From an uncultured Paraprevotella sp. (lineage in GTDB: Bacteria > Bacteroidota > Bacteroidia > Bacteroidales > Bacteroidaceae), in the NCBI GenBank assembly GCA_910586505.1, contig CAJUGV010000007.1, positions 62,001 through 126,000 on the forward strand: DNA of 64,000 nt, read 5' to 3'. Within the stretch, counting starts at the first letter, position 1; every line of letters starts with the position of its first letter. Under the pieces are notes generated by a model. It saw only the letters and a list, made by a program, of their open reading frames with translations. It did not search any database and had not been told where the DNA came from. Below, piece by piece: positions 44,745-54,310 of the stretch. The translations under genes were made by a program, and so were the position numbers.

Positions 44745-47700
44745 TTATTTGTAAACTTTTCGAAGGGAAGTTCCGTCGTAGTAGTGTTTCAGGATTTCGT
44801 CGTAACTAAAGCCTTTTGTTCCCATGACAGCGGCGCCGATCTGGCACATGCCCACGCCGTGTCCCCATCCTGCGCCCGTAAGGACGAACTTGCCGGGGAT
44901 GCCGTTGCATATATCTTCCTTGTCAACGATGAACGCGGAGCTGAAAAGATGGGTTCGGCTCAGTACCCTGCGTATTTCCAGTTCTTTGCCGATGATAAGG
45001 GTTTCCTTGGTTCCGGTTATTTTTAGTTTACTTATATGTCCGCCCCGTCCGCGTTCTATCGTGACGAGGTCTGTGATGTCTCCGAAATCTGTTTTCAGAT
45101 TCTCTGCGATGAGGGAGGCCAACTCTTTCTGAGTGTATGTAACGTGCCAACGGTAGAAGTTGGTCGTTTCACGGTCGTAGTCGTTGAGCACCTGACGGAG
45201 TATCTCGGGATCTTCGGTGTGGCAGAACGCCTCAGGGGTGCTTCTGATCCATTTTTCGGCTTCGTCTTCCCAGGTGAGGTCGGGCAGGGCAGGCCGTATG
45301 CCCGTCGTGTTTTCCGGCATGGCGTCTCTGATACTGACCAGATAGGGCAGGTGCTTGTCTTCCCAGCAGAATTCGAATTCTTCGGTAGCTCCGCCGCAAC
45401 ACTTGGAGAAACGTGCGTCGCATACTTCATCTCCCGACATGAGTATCTGTCCGCGTGTGGCTTTCACCGCTTCCACTACAGTCTCATTGCATGCTCGCGT
45501 GATGCCTTGGTAGCGTTGGCAATGGTCGTCGGCGCAGACATCGAATATCGTGTGGTCTTCTCTGTCGTACCAGCGGATAAGCTCTCCGTCGCTTTTGTTG
45601 AAAGAGAAAAAACCGTGGTCGTGTTCCTTCAACAACTTGCGTTTCTCTATCTGCGCATAGAGCCAGCTCCTGCTGATGACGGCCGAGGCTTTCAGAAACT
45701 CCGGAGACGCCGAGGCGTTCATTTCGCTGGAGATGACACTGATGAGATAATCTTCTACCGGCAGGATATTGATGGCCACTATCTTTTCTTCTTCCACCAC
45801 CAGGCGCAGGGTGCCGCTGAAGATCTGGGTTTCCTGGCGTTCCCAGTGAAATTTGATTCCTATGGTTACATTGTATAGCGAGAACGAGGCTTTTTTCTCC
45901 TGTGGCGTGAATGTAAGCTCACGATATAAGTTTCCGTTCCAAAGGATTCCCCCGTCGCAGCATTCCACCGTCTGTTCGCCTCTGACGAGACTGCCTTTGG
46001 CCTGATAGGTGGCGTTGAGAGAGAAGTGGATGCGCTGGTTGCTCATTATGCCGACGCTGACTTCCGGTTCCGTACTTTCGTGAAGTCGTTCCGTTACAGT
46101 TCGCGAGTCGTTGCTTTCAGACTTGCTGTTTTTTTTCTGATAGTAAGTAAATTGTTCTATGACAGGTGTCAGCTCTTCCCGGTCCAGTGTTACCTCTTGC
46201 AGGATGCCGGCGGCTTGTTCGGCGGTAATGCGGTGAAAGTCTTCTTCGCGCGGCGTGATGATCAGTCCGCTCATGTCAAGTGCTCCCGGACTGATGAGTA
46301 ACTGTTGTTCTCCGGTTCGGCTATAGCAGACCGGACGGTGTTTTTTCCGCGGGAAAATGAGAATGACGATCTCATCTTCTCGTCCGGCGTTCCAAGTCTG
46401 TCTCCAGCAGACTATATTCATGCGCGGCTCACTTTCGCCATCATAAAGAGGCAGTGCGTCATAAAGTTTCTCAAAAAGCAAACAGGGGTGTTCCGACGGA
46501 CGGGTACGGATAACAAATACCGGACATATATAATTCTTGAGTAAGTAGAGTCCGCAGTTGGCATTCTGTGTGATGATTTCCTCTATGCTTTCTTCTTCTT
46601 TGGGCTGCAAGGGATAGAGCTTCTCCAGTCCAGTTTCATAACTTTTCCAGTCGCGTTCAATAGGCAGGATGCCTCGCTTTCCGGCCTGAAAGTGCATGTG
46701 GTCGGGGGCGGAGGCGCCGCAGACCGGGCCATTGTAGAAGAATACGGACTCCGGTATGTTCCAGGCCATGTTGCGCATGGTGGAAAAGTGAGGCAAGATA
46801 CATTGCGGCTGGTGGCGGCGTGCAGGAATGGTGAAGTGTTCCGGCAGAATAGGATATGGGTTGACAAGCAATTGGTAATGGTTTTCTACCGGAAGGGCAT
46901 GTTGTGCGGCCGGGCGGTTTAGGTCGCAGAGGAAACAGGGGCGTGTGGCTAACCGATCTGCCGTTACGGTGGCCTGTGTTGAGGTTATACGTGCCGGATT
47001 GAACTGTATGGTCAGGGTGTGGTCTCCTATCATCAGCTCTTTGGTTCTGGCATGCTGTAATTCGTTGAAGCGCTTTTCGGCCTCTTCCCATTCCTCTAAC
47101 TGATGTGTGAAGAAGTCTTGCATTTCCTCTTGAGTCAGAGGACGGGCCCAGCGGTTATTCAGTCGGCAGCGTGCATCGATCTCAATGGTGCGTAACCGGT
47201 CTTTATATAGATTGTTGGCGTTAACTTTTTCGATGCTCAGTGCGGCGTCGGAGTTTCCTTCCCAACGGCGGCACAGGTACAGTTCTTCGTAAATGCGGCC
47301 GATACGGTAGAAACGGGAGAAGCATAGACCGAGTGCATAATCCTCTCCGTAGCTTGTGTTGGGGATCTGCAGTTGGCGTAAGATGGGGGTGAAGAAAGCG
47401 CGCGGTGCCCCCAAACCGTTTATGCGCAGTGCATTGTTACGGCCGTTGTCGGGTGTCCATTCTCTGTGGTCGATTAAACCCGGAGGCAGGGTTTGCAGGG
47501 AGAAATCCGTCATGCGATAAGAGCCGATGACCATGGCTGCTTTTTCCTGATAGAATGTGTTGACTATGCGTTGTAATGTTTCAGGTGAACTGTAAAGGTC
47601 GTCTGAATCAAGCTGGATGACAAAACGCCCGCAAAGAGGGTGGTGTACGGCCATGTTCCAGCATCCGCCGATGCCCAGATCGTTGCGTTCGGGGATGAGG

Positions 47701-48632
47701 TGAATGAGGCGCGTGTCGCGAGTGTGCTGTGAAATTATGTCGGTCGTACCGTCTGTAGAGTGGTTGTCTACAATAATGAGATTGAATTTGAAGTCCGTTT
47801 CTTGAGACAATACGCTTTCTATGGCATCTTTTATGGTGCGCGCCCGGTTTTTTACAGGAATGATGACAGTGGCTTCGCATGGGAAGTCTTCCGCTCCGAA
47901 GTTCACATCGTCTGTTTCGTCCGGTGCGAGGTATGCGCCAATCTGTTTCAGGTGTTCCGTACAGGCTTTCTCCATTTCGATTTGTACGGCACGGTTTTTG
48001 GGGTCTACATAATCAAAGTTTTTCTCTCCGCTTTTTCGAGTGTCGGTTTCTGTTTCCGTATAGAGAAACTCGTTCAGATGGAACAGTTCGCCCTGCCGGC
48101 TAAGGAAGAGCCGAAGATCATACCATCCGGCAAAGAGATAATCGGGAAGATTATTTTGTTCAACGTAAACTTTCAGGGATTCCGTACGGATTAAAATCAA
48201 AGGCCCGAAGTCGAAATCGTCGCGCAGACTGCCTTTCTGATAGTCTATAAGCGGTTTGGCATGTTTCGTTCCGTCCTGTATGGCATAATGGTCGGCGTAT
48301 ACCATGTTGGCTTGTGTGTCGTCCGCTACGCGCAACAGGCGGTCAAGGGCATGGAAGCCCAGATCCAAGGGGAGGGTTTTGTGGTAGAACAAGCAGTATT
48401 CGGCTTTGCAATGGCGGGCGATTTCTTTTATGGTTTGTGTGCTGAAAGTATGGTCGATATGTAATGAATTGTATCTTTCGGCAACAGAATGGTCCATATC
48501 GCTATGGTAAAGTATGTAGATACTGCCGGTTAGTCCGCTGTTTTCAAGTGTGCCGCAAAGGGTGGTTATTTGTTCTTTCGACCCATAAGGGAGGAAACAG
48601 TCTATTCGAGGAGTATGAGATGGCGACTTCAT
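44745..48632 (-). CDS. giant fusion: two GT-A glycosyltransferase domains, HIT-like DUF4922 domain, SpoIID/LytB domain
   Basis: 1295 residues. Residues 1-245 look like a degenerate GT-A domain (VYADHYAIQDGTK). Residues 252-480 are a GT2 glycosyltransferase (ATVIIPVKNRARTIKDAIES, IVDNHSTDGTTD, acidic DSDD at 342-345). Residues about 510-830 resemble DUF4922, with a Cys pair CFLC (566-569) and a histidine-triad-type HMHFQ (645-649) as in GDP-hexose phosphorylase-like nucleotidyltransferases. Residues about 860-1295 are a SpoIID/LytB domain with the expected catalytic Glu in ISSEMNAS (E970) and terminal GAGWGHGVGMCQIGA. SpoIID enzymes are lytic transglycosylases acting outside the cytoplasm, yet I see no signal peptide or membrane helix. 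It is first in an operon with an AmpG-like permease and a BadF kinase. Confidence 0.88.
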   Translation of the reverse strand: MKSPSHTPRIDCFLPYGSKEQITTLCGTLENSGLTGSIYILYHSDMDHSVAERYNSLHIDHTFSTQTIKEIARHCKAEYCLFYHKTLPLDLGFHALDRLLRVADDTQANMVYADHYAIQDGTKHAKPLIDYQKGSLRDDFDFGPLILIRTESLKVYVEQNNLPDYLFAGWYDLRLFLSRQGELFHLNEFLYTETETDTRKSGEKNFDYVDPKNRAVQIEMEKACTEHLKQIGAYLAPDETDDVNFGAEDFPCEATVIIPVKNRARTIKDAIESVLSQETDFKFNLIIVDNHSTDGTTDIISQHTRDTRLIHLIPERNDLGIGGCWNMAVHHPLCGRFVIQLDSDDLYSSPETLQRIVNTFYQEKAAMVIGSYRMTDFSLQTLPPGLIDHREWTPDNGRNNALRINGLGAPRAFFTPILRQLQIPNTSYGEDYALGLCFSRFYRIGRIYEELYLCRRWEGNSDAALSIEKVNANNLYKDRLRTIEIDARCRLNNRWARPLTQEEMQDFFTHQLEEWEEAEKRFNELQHARTKELMIGDHTLTIQFNPARITSTQATVTADRLATRPCFLCDLNRPAAQHALPVENHYQLLVNPYPILPEHFTIPARRHQPQCILPHFSTMRNMAWNIPESVFFYNGPVCGASAPDHMHFQAGKRGILPIERDWKSYETGLEKLYPLQPKEEESIEEIITQNANCGLYLLKNYICPVFVIRTRPSEHPCLLFEKLYDALPLYDGESEPRMNIVCWRQTWNAGREDEIVILIFPRKKHRPVCYSRTGEQQLLISPGALDMSGLIITPREEDFHRITAEQAAGILQEVTLDREELTPVIEQFTYYQKKNSKSESNDSRTVTERLHESTEPEVSVGIMSNQRIHFSLNATYQAKGSLVRGEQTVECCDGGILWNGNLYRELTFTPQEKKASFSLYNVTIGIKFHWERQETQIFSGTLRLVVEEEKIVAINILPVEDYLISVISSEMNASASPEFLKASAVISRSWLYAQIEKRKLLKEHDHGFFSFNKSDGELIRWYDREDHTIFDVCADDHCQRYQGITRACNETVVEAVKATRGQILMSGDEVCDARFSKCCGGATEEFEFCWEDKHLPYLVSIRDAMPENTTGIRPALPDLTWEDEAEKWIRSTPEAFCHTEDPEILRQVLNDYDRETTNFYRWHVTYTQKELASLIAENLKTDFGDITDLVTIERGRGGHISKLKITGTKETLIIGKELEIRRVLSRTHLFSSAFIVDKEDICNGIPGKFVLTGAGWGHGVGMCQIGAAVMGTKGFSYDEILKHYYDGTSLRKVYK

Positions 48633-48657
48633 GTGATAATTTATGTATTATTCCTTG

Positions 48658-48665
48658 CAAATATA
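48658..48665 (-). promoter_or_regulatory. -7 promoter box of the fusion/AmpG/kinase operon
   Basis: TATATTTG on the minus strand, 25 bases before the start codon at 48632. The -33 region is imperfect. Confidence 0.5.
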
Positions 48666-48708
48666 CTAATAGAAGTCCAATATAGTGGAAAGTTTTCTCT
48701 TTTTTCCT

Positions 48709-48716
48709 TAACTTTG
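48709..48716 (+). promoter_or_regulatory. -7 promoter box of the rlmN cluster
   Basis: TAACTTTG, 28 bases before the rlmN GTG start, divergent from the fusion operon. Confidence 0.5.
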
Positions 48717-48744
48717 CCTGTAAAATAAAGTAGAAAAGATAACC

Positions 48745-49782
48745 GTGGAGGATAAGATTGCATTATTGGGCATGACGTTGCCGGAATTGAAAGATGTAGC
48801 CGGCAAAGTCGGCATGCCTTCTTTTGCAGCCCGACAGATGGCGGAATGGCTGTATGGGAAAAAGGTCGCTTCTATTGATGAAATGACCAATATCTCAATG
48901 AAAAACCGTCGGTTGCTAAGTGAACGGTATACAGTAGGATGCTCGGCTCCCGTAGACGAACAGCGTTCGAAAGACGGTACGGTGAAGTACTTGTACCGTA
49001 CGGCTGCAGGCGGGTATGTGGAAACAGTGTATATTCCGGATGGGGAACGTGCCACATTGTGTGTGTCTTCTCAGGTCGGATGCCGGATGAACTGCTGTTT
49101 TTGTATGACCGGCAAGCAGGGATTTTCCGGGCACCTGACGGCTGCGGACATTCTTAATCAGTTATATTCGTTGCCGGAACGGGACACGTTGACTAATGTG
49201 GTATTCATGGGACAGGGTGAACCTTTGGATAATCTGGACAATGTATTGAGGGCTACGGAGATTCTGACTGCCGACTACGGCTATGCCTGGAGTCCTAAGC
49301 GTATAACGGTGTCCACTGTAGGAGTGCGCAAAGGTATGAAACGTTTTTTGGATGAAAGTGAGTGTCATTTGGCAGTGAGCTTGCACAATCCTTTTGCGGA
49401 ACAACGGGCTGAGTTGATGCCGGCCGAGAAAAGTTTTGGTGTTGCAGAAATAGTGGCATTACTCAGGGAATATGATTTTACGCACCAGCGTCGTCTTTCA
49501 TTTGAATATACGATGTTTGAGGATGTAAATGATACGATGACGCATGCCAAGGAACTGTTGCGCTTGCTGAGTGGGCTGGAATGCCGGATGAATCTGATAC
49601 GCTTTCATTCTATTCCCGGTGCGGATTTAAAAGGCTCATCCGAAGAGAATATGCTGCGTTTCAGGGATTATCTGACAACCCACGGCCTTTTTTCGACAAT
49701 CAGGGCGTCGCGTGGACAGGATATATTTGCGGCTTGCGGTTTGCTGAGTACGGCAAAGCAGCAAGATGTGGAACTTAAATAA
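48745..49782 (+). CDS. rlmN: 23S rRNA A2503 / tRNA A37 C2-methyltransferase RlmN
   Basis: Radical SAM methyltransferase, 345 residues, GTG start. The [4Fe-4S] motif CRMNCCFC (CxxxCxxC) sits in SSQVGCRMNCCFCMTGKQGF. The second catalytic Cys is in ASRGQDIFAACGLLS near the C-terminus, and GEPLDN marks the SAM site. No earlier in-frame ATG exists close by, and the GTG follows the promoter box directly. It is first in a long plus-strand cluster reaching secG. Confidence 0.96.
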   Translation: MEDKIALLGMTLPELKDVAGKVGMPSFAARQMAEWLYGKKVASIDEMTNISMKNRRLLSERYTVGCSAPVDEQRSKDGTVKYLYRTAAGGYVETVYIPDGERATLCVSSQVGCRMNCCFCMTGKQGFSGHLTAADILNQLYSLPERDTLTNVVFMGQGEPLDNLDNVLRATEILTADYGYAWSPKRITVSTVGVRKGMKRFLDESECHLAVSLHNPFAEQRAELMPAEKSFGVAEIVALLREYDFTHQRRLSFEYTMFEDVNDTMTHAKELLRLLSGLECRMNLIRFHSIPGADLKGSSEENMLRFRDYLTTHGLFSTIRASRGQDIFAACGLLSTAKQQDVELK

Positions 49783-49791
49783 GAAATGATT

Positions 49792-50847
49792 ATGAAGAAA
49801 AATAAATTGTGGATGAGATGTCTGATATTTCTGTCGGTGTTCTTGTTGTTGGTATCTTGTGGTAAATTGAGTTCTCCTTCATCGAGTGGACGGCCTTATG
49901 AAGTATTGGTAGTGGTGAGCGACCAGTTGTGGCAGAAGCCGGCAGGAAGAGCTTTATTTAATGTGCTGGATACGGATATTCCCGGTCTTCCTCAGCCGGA
50001 ACGTTCTTTTCGGATTTCGCAGACGGACCCTAAGCGCTTCAATCAGGTGTTGAATATATTCCGTAATATTATAAAGGTAGATATAGACCCGACGCAATAT
50101 ACGCAAACCAGAATGAGATATGCACGGGATGTCTATGCACGTCCTCAAGTAATATTGACCATTCAAAGTCCGAATGAAGAGGAATTTACTGCTTTTGTGA
50201 AGAAGAATGCTCAGTCTATTATAGATTTTTTTGTTAAAGTGGAGATGAACCGTTTGGTTAACGACCTGGAAAAAAAGCATTCTGATATAGTCTCGCAGTT
50301 GGCCGATGAGATCTTCGGTTGCCGGTTGTGGGCTCCTTCCGAAATAAAGAGCCATAAAAAGGGAACAGATTTTTTTTGGACTTCGTCCAATACATCCTCC
50401 GGTCTTGTGAATATTTGTATGTATTCTTATCCTTATGAGGGACCGGATACATTCAATAAACGCTATGTGCTGGCTAAGCGTGATTCGGTAATGAAAGCAA
50501 ATATTCCCGGTGTGGAACCCCACATGTATATGGCTACAGATACGCTTTGCACATCGGTAACTCCCATCTCGGTGAAAGGCGGATATGCCATGGAATCCCG
50601 TGGTTTATGGAAAATGGAACATGATGCCATGGGAGGACCCTTCGTCAGTCATTCGAGAGTGGATACGCTGAATAATAGGGTTGTGGTGGTGGAAGGCTTT
50701 GTATATGCGCCTGAGAAAATGAAAAGAGGATTGATCCGTCGTGTGGAGGGTGCTTTATATACACTTTGTCTGCCTGGGGAGCAACCGCGTGAGTTAAAAG
50801 CCAGCATACCGGAAGTAAGTGTGGTGGCAGGAAAGAAGAAGAATTAA
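49792..50847 (+). CDS. DUF4837 lipoprotein
   Basis: 351 residues from the ATG at 49792 (another ATG lies 6 bases earlier). A signal sequence ends in a lipobox LVSC-G near residue 24. The mature part begins with GRPYEVLVVVSDQLWQKPAG, the hallmark of the Bacteroidetes DUF4837 family, and includes WTSSNTSSGLVNICMYSYPY. Role unknown; it is regularly found between rlmN and pdxA in this order. Starts 9 bases after rlmN. Confidence 0.85.
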   Translation: MKKNKLWMRCLIFLSVFLLLVSCGKLSSPSSSGRPYEVLVVVSDQLWQKPAGRALFNVLDTDIPGLPQPERSFRISQTDPKRFNQVLNIFRNIIKVDIDPTQYTQTRMRYARDVYARPQVILTIQSPNEEEFTAFVKKNAQSIIDFFVKVEMNRLVNDLEKKHSDIVSQLADEIFGCRLWAPSEIKSHKKGTDFFWTSSNTSSGLVNICMYSYPYEGPDTFNKRYVLAKRDSVMKANIPGVEPHMYMATDTLCTSVTPISVKGGYAMESRGLWKMEHDAMGGPFVSHSRVDTLNNRVVVVEGFVYAPEKMKRGLIRRVEGALYTLCLPGEQPRELKASIPEVSVVAGKKKN

Positions 50848-50864
50848 AATCAGAAATAAGAGAT

Positions 50865-51953
50865 ATGAAGAACGGTAAGATACTAGTGGGAATTACCCAC
50901 GGAGATATAAACGGTGTGGGGTATGAGACTATCCTGAAACTTTTCAGTGAACCGATGATGCTGGAATTGTGTACACCTATTATATATGGTTCGCCAAAGG
51001 TGGCGACATATCATCGCAAGGCTCTGGAGCTGACTACTAATTTTGTGACCATTCAGCAGGCTGATGAAGCTGTGGACGGACGATTGAACTTGGTGGATTG
51101 TCTGCAGGAGGAGGTGAAGATTGAATTTGGTCAACTTTCAGCGGAAAGTGGGAAGGCTGCTTTCTTCGCCTTGGAGAAGGCAATAGCCGATTATCGTGAA
51201 GGTTTATTTGATGTGTTGGTAACGGCTCCTATTAATAAGTCTGCCATACAAGGAGATGATTTTCACTTTCCGGGGCATACGGAATACATACAGGAACGTG
51301 TAGGTGAAGGCCGTGAGGCATTGATGATTTTGATGAATGATATTATGCGGGTGGCTTTGGTAACTACGCATCTTCCGATTCGTGAAGTGGCGCAGGCTAT
51401 CACAAAAGAGACCGTGATGCGTAAAATACGGATATTCCATGAGGCTTTGCGCAAGGATTTCAATGTGTCGAATCCGCGTATAGCTGTGTTGGCTCTGAAT
51501 CCTCATGCAGGTGATGACGGTCTGCTGGGTACGGAAGAAAAGGATATCATTCTGCCGGCTATGCAGGAGGTGGAGAAAGAAGGAATACTGTGTTTCGGAC
51601 CGTATGCGGCTGACGGATTCTTCGGAAACCGTACGTATGAGTATTTCGATGGGGTATTGGCCATGTATCATGATCAGGGATTGGCGCCTTTCAAGGCTTT
51701 GGCTATGACCGACGGTGTGAATTATACGGCAGGTCTTTCTATTGTCCGTACTTCTCCCGATCACGGGACGGCATACGATATTGCCGGACAGGGAAAGGCG
51801 GACGAGACTTCTTTGCGGAAGGCTATTTATACGGCGTTGGATGTATTCAGAAACCGCACGAGCTATGAAGAGGCGCGTGTTCATCCCCTGCGCAAGCAAT
51901 ATCACGAACGGCGCGACGATAGCGACAAACTTAAACTGAATGCTCCGGAGTAG
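50865..51953 (+). CDS. pdxA: 4-hydroxythreonine-4-phosphate dehydrogenase
   Basis: Oxidises 4-phospho-hydroxy-L-threonine in the DXP-dependent pyridoxal phosphate pathway. It has 362 residues. Starts KILVGITHGDINGVGYETIL; metal-binding His residues are in DFHFPGHTEY, LNPHAGDDG and YHDQGLAPFK. The terminal SPDHGTAYDIAGQGKADETS is diagnostic. It is slightly longer than the E. coli enzyme, normal for Bacteroidetes. Three bases separate it from the next gene. Confidence 0.96.
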   Translation: MKNGKILVGITHGDINGVGYETILKLFSEPMMLELCTPIIYGSPKVATYHRKALELTTNFVTIQQADEAVDGRLNLVDCLQEEVKIEFGQLSAESGKAAFFALEKAIADYREGLFDVLVTAPINKSAIQGDDFHFPGHTEYIQERVGEGREALMILMNDIMRVALVTTHLPIREVAQAITKETVMRKIRIFHEALRKDFNVSNPRIAVLALNPHAGDDGLLGTEEKDIILPAMQEVEKEGILCFGPYAADGFFGNRTYEYFDGVLAMYHDQGLAPFKALAMTDGVNYTAGLSIVRTSPDHGTAYDIAGQGKADETSLRKAIYTALDVFRNRTSYEEARVHPLRKQYHERRDDSDKLKLNAPE

Positions 51954-51956
51954 AAA

Positions 51957-52970
51957 ATGAAACCTCTCTACCGTAATTTCTTTTTAGCCATTGGGACAGT
52001 GGCTATCATTATCATGCTGTGCACATCGGAATTATCCTATACAGAGTTGTGGGATAATGTCTGTCGGGCTGGTTATTGGTTTCCTGCCATTATTATATTG
52101 TGGGTGTTTCTTTATCTGGGAAACGCATGGTCGTGGTCTGCCATCATTCATGACGGAGCTGCGCCTCGTCTGTCTTTTTGGCGGATATATAAATATACGA
52201 TAAGCGGCTATGCATTGAATTATGTTACGCCTGTGGGGCTCTTGGGCGGTGAGCCTTATCGTATCATGGAGCTTACTCCTTATCTGGGGGCGGCTAAGGC
52301 GACGTCCAGTGTGATTCTGTATGCCATGATGCACATATTCTCTCACTTTTGTTTTTGGACGTTCTCCATTTTGTTGTATCTATTGCTTTATGGCAGAGAA
52401 ATGACGACGGCGATGGCTTTTTTTATGTTCCTTTGTTCGTGCTTCTGCGGGACCGGCATTTATTTCTTTCAAAAAGGATATAAGAATGGGCTGGCCATGA
52501 AAACATTACGCTTTTTTGCGTGTGTTCCCGGATTGAAATCCCGTTTACAGCGTTTTATTCGAACTCGTGAGGAATCCATCCGAAAGGTGGATTGCCAGAT
52601 CGCCGCCTTGCATGCACAGCGCAAGTCCACGTTTTATAAGTCGTTGTTTGCCGAGTTTGCCGTACGTGTGGCCGGATGTCTTGAAATTCAGTTCATTTTG
52701 CTGATACTGACTGATCACGTATCTTTTTGGGACTGTGTTTTGATACAGGCTTTTACATCCCTTTTTGCCAATTTGTTCTTCTTTATTCCCATGGGAATGG
52801 GAGCACGCGAAGGCGGTTTTGCTCTGGCTGTGGGTGGTCTTTCGCTTGCTGGAGCTTATGGCGTTTATACAGGTTTGATTGTTCGTCTGCGTGAGTTGAT
52901 ATGGACGGCGGTCGGTCTTCTGCTTATCAAGTTGGGGAATAAAAAGTCTATTCCAGTGAGGCCAGCCTAA
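51957..52970 (+). CDS. UPF0104 / LPG synthase-type membrane protein
   Basis: 337 residues with about eight hydrophobic helices, of the flippase-like lysylphosphatidylglycerol-synthase transmembrane family (AglD/UPF0104). Recognisable blocks are YALNYVTPVGLLGGEPYRIM and FFIPMGMGAREGGFALAVGG. No catalytic aminoacyl-transferase domain is attached, so a lipid-related transport or accessory role is likely but unproven. Probably cotranscribed with pdxA. Confidence 0.82.
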   Translation: MKPLYRNFFLAIGTVAIIIMLCTSELSYTELWDNVCRAGYWFPAIIILWVFLYLGNAWSWSAIIHDGAAPRLSFWRIYKYTISGYALNYVTPVGLLGGEPYRIMELTPYLGAAKATSSVILYAMMHIFSHFCFWTFSILLYLLLYGREMTTAMAFFMFLCSCFCGTGIYFFQKGYKNGLAMKTLRFFACVPGLKSRLQRFIRTREESIRKVDCQIAALHAQRKSTFYKSLFAEFAVRVAGCLEIQFILLILTDHVSFWDCVLIQAFTSLFANLFFFIPMGMGAREGGFALAVGGLSLAGAYGVYTGLIVRLRELIWTAVGLLLIKLGNKKSIPVRPA

Positions 52971-53025
52971 TTATTTAATGTACGCGCGCGAGCAGACAGT
53001 TTTTCTTAAATTAACAGGGTTAAAG

Positions 53026-53057
53026 TTGTGTCTCAAGGTTTTTTTTATGTAATTTTG
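53026..53057 (+). promoter_or_regulatory. promoter of the sigma-54 activator gene
   Basis: TTG (53026-53028), 21 bases, TAATTTTG (53050-53057), 26 bases before the ATG at 53084, suggesting a second start inside the cluster. Confidence 0.6.
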
Positions 53058-53083
53058 TCGACAATCGTATTTGGACATAATAT

Positions 53084-54310
53084 ATGAATACATCCGACGT
53101 TCAGGCACAGAAAAGAAGATATGGTATTGTGGGCAACTCGGAAGGGTTGAACCATGCTGTGGACATTGCTTTACAAGTGGCCAAGACCGACTTGTCCGTA
53201 CTGATAACGGGAGAAAGTGGAGTGGGAAAGGAAATCATTCCCCGTATTATTCATGACAATAGTTTGAGAAAAACGAAAAAGTACTTTGCCGTGAATTGCG
53301 GTTCCATTCCTGAAGGAACGATTGATTCTGAACTGTTCGGTCATGAAAAGGGAGCCTTTACCGGTGCCATCGGCGAGCGCGAAGGTTATTTCGGTGCGGC
53401 TAACGGCGGGACACTGTTTCTTGATGAAGTGGGGGAGTTGCCTTCGGCAACCCAGGCGCGATTGTTGCGTGTGCTGGAGACAGGAGAGTATATCCGGGTA
53501 GGTTCAAGTGAAGTGCGTAAGACGGATGTACGCATAGTCGCCGCTACCAATGTGAATATGACGCAGGCTATCCGGGATGGCCGTTTTCGCGAAGATTTGT
53601 TTTACCGGCTCAATACGATACCGGTCAAGATGCCGGCTTTGCGTGAGCGGGGAGATGACGTGGTGTTGCTTTTTAAGAAGTTTGCGATGGATACGGCGGA
53701 GAAATACAATATGCCCGAGCCTGTAGAACTGACACCGGTGGCACAGGATAAACTGAAAAGATACTCCTGGCCCGGCAATATTCGTCAGTTGAAGAACGTG
53801 ACGGAGCAAATTTCCATTCTTTCTACCGAGCGTGTTATCACTCCGGAAATTTTGGCGGATTATATACCCGAAGATACTGTTACGTACGATATTGTTCCGT
53901 TGAATAAGAAAAACGAGAGTCATAGTTTTGAAAGCGAGCGTGAATTGTTGTACAAGATTTTGTTCGATTTGAGAAATGAAGTGGCGGAACTCAAGAAATT
54001 GGTGCATGGCCGGCATCGTGAAGACGAACGTTCTGCGGTTCCCCAAGTTGCTGAACATTCTATTGCTTATTATCAGCCGGATGTGACTTATCCCGTGGCG
54101 CGGACAAAAAAAATGGAGGATGAGTATCAGACGCCTGAGGAATATGTAGAAGAGGCAGTGTCGTTGAATGAGTTGGAACGTCAGATGATCGTGAAAGCTT
54201 TGGAGAAGAACAGAGGCAAACGCAGAAAGGCTGCTTTGGAACTTAATATCTCGGAGAGAACACTTTATCGTAAAATTAAGGAATATGGTTTGGATAAAGA
54301 GGATATTTAG
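53084..54310 (+). CDS. sigma-54-dependent activator without receiver domain
   Basis: 408 residues. The AAA+ domain starts almost at once: Walker A GESGVGKE (43-50), the sigma-54 contact loop GAFTGA (90-95), Walker B GGTLFLDEVGEL (108-119) and the arginine-finger region LREDLFYRLNTIPVKMPALR without its first residue. A linker (about 270-350) leads to a Fis-type helix-turn-helix (GKRRKAALELNISERTLYRK) at the C-terminus. No response-regulator receiver, GAF or PAS domain is present, so it would be always competent or controlled by a partner protein. The 3' end overlaps lptE by 26 bases. Confidence 0.93.
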   Translation: MNTSDVQAQKRRYGIVGNSEGLNHAVDIALQVAKTDLSVLITGESGVGKEIIPRIIHDNSLRKTKKYFAVNCGSIPEGTIDSELFGHEKGAFTGAIGEREGYFGAANGGTLFLDEVGELPSATQARLLRVLETGEYIRVGSSEVRKTDVRIVAATNVNMTQAIRDGRFREDLFYRLNTIPVKMPALRERGDDVVLLFKKFAMDTAEKYNMPEPVELTPVAQDKLKRYSWPGNIRQLKNVTEQISILSTERVITPEILADYIPEDTVTYDIVPLNKKNESHSFESERELLYKILFDLRNEVAELKKLVHGRHREDERSAVPQVAEHSIAYYQPDVTYPVARTKKMEDEYQTPEEYVEEAVSLNELERQMIVKALEKNRGKRRKAALELNISERTLYRKIKEYGLDKEDI

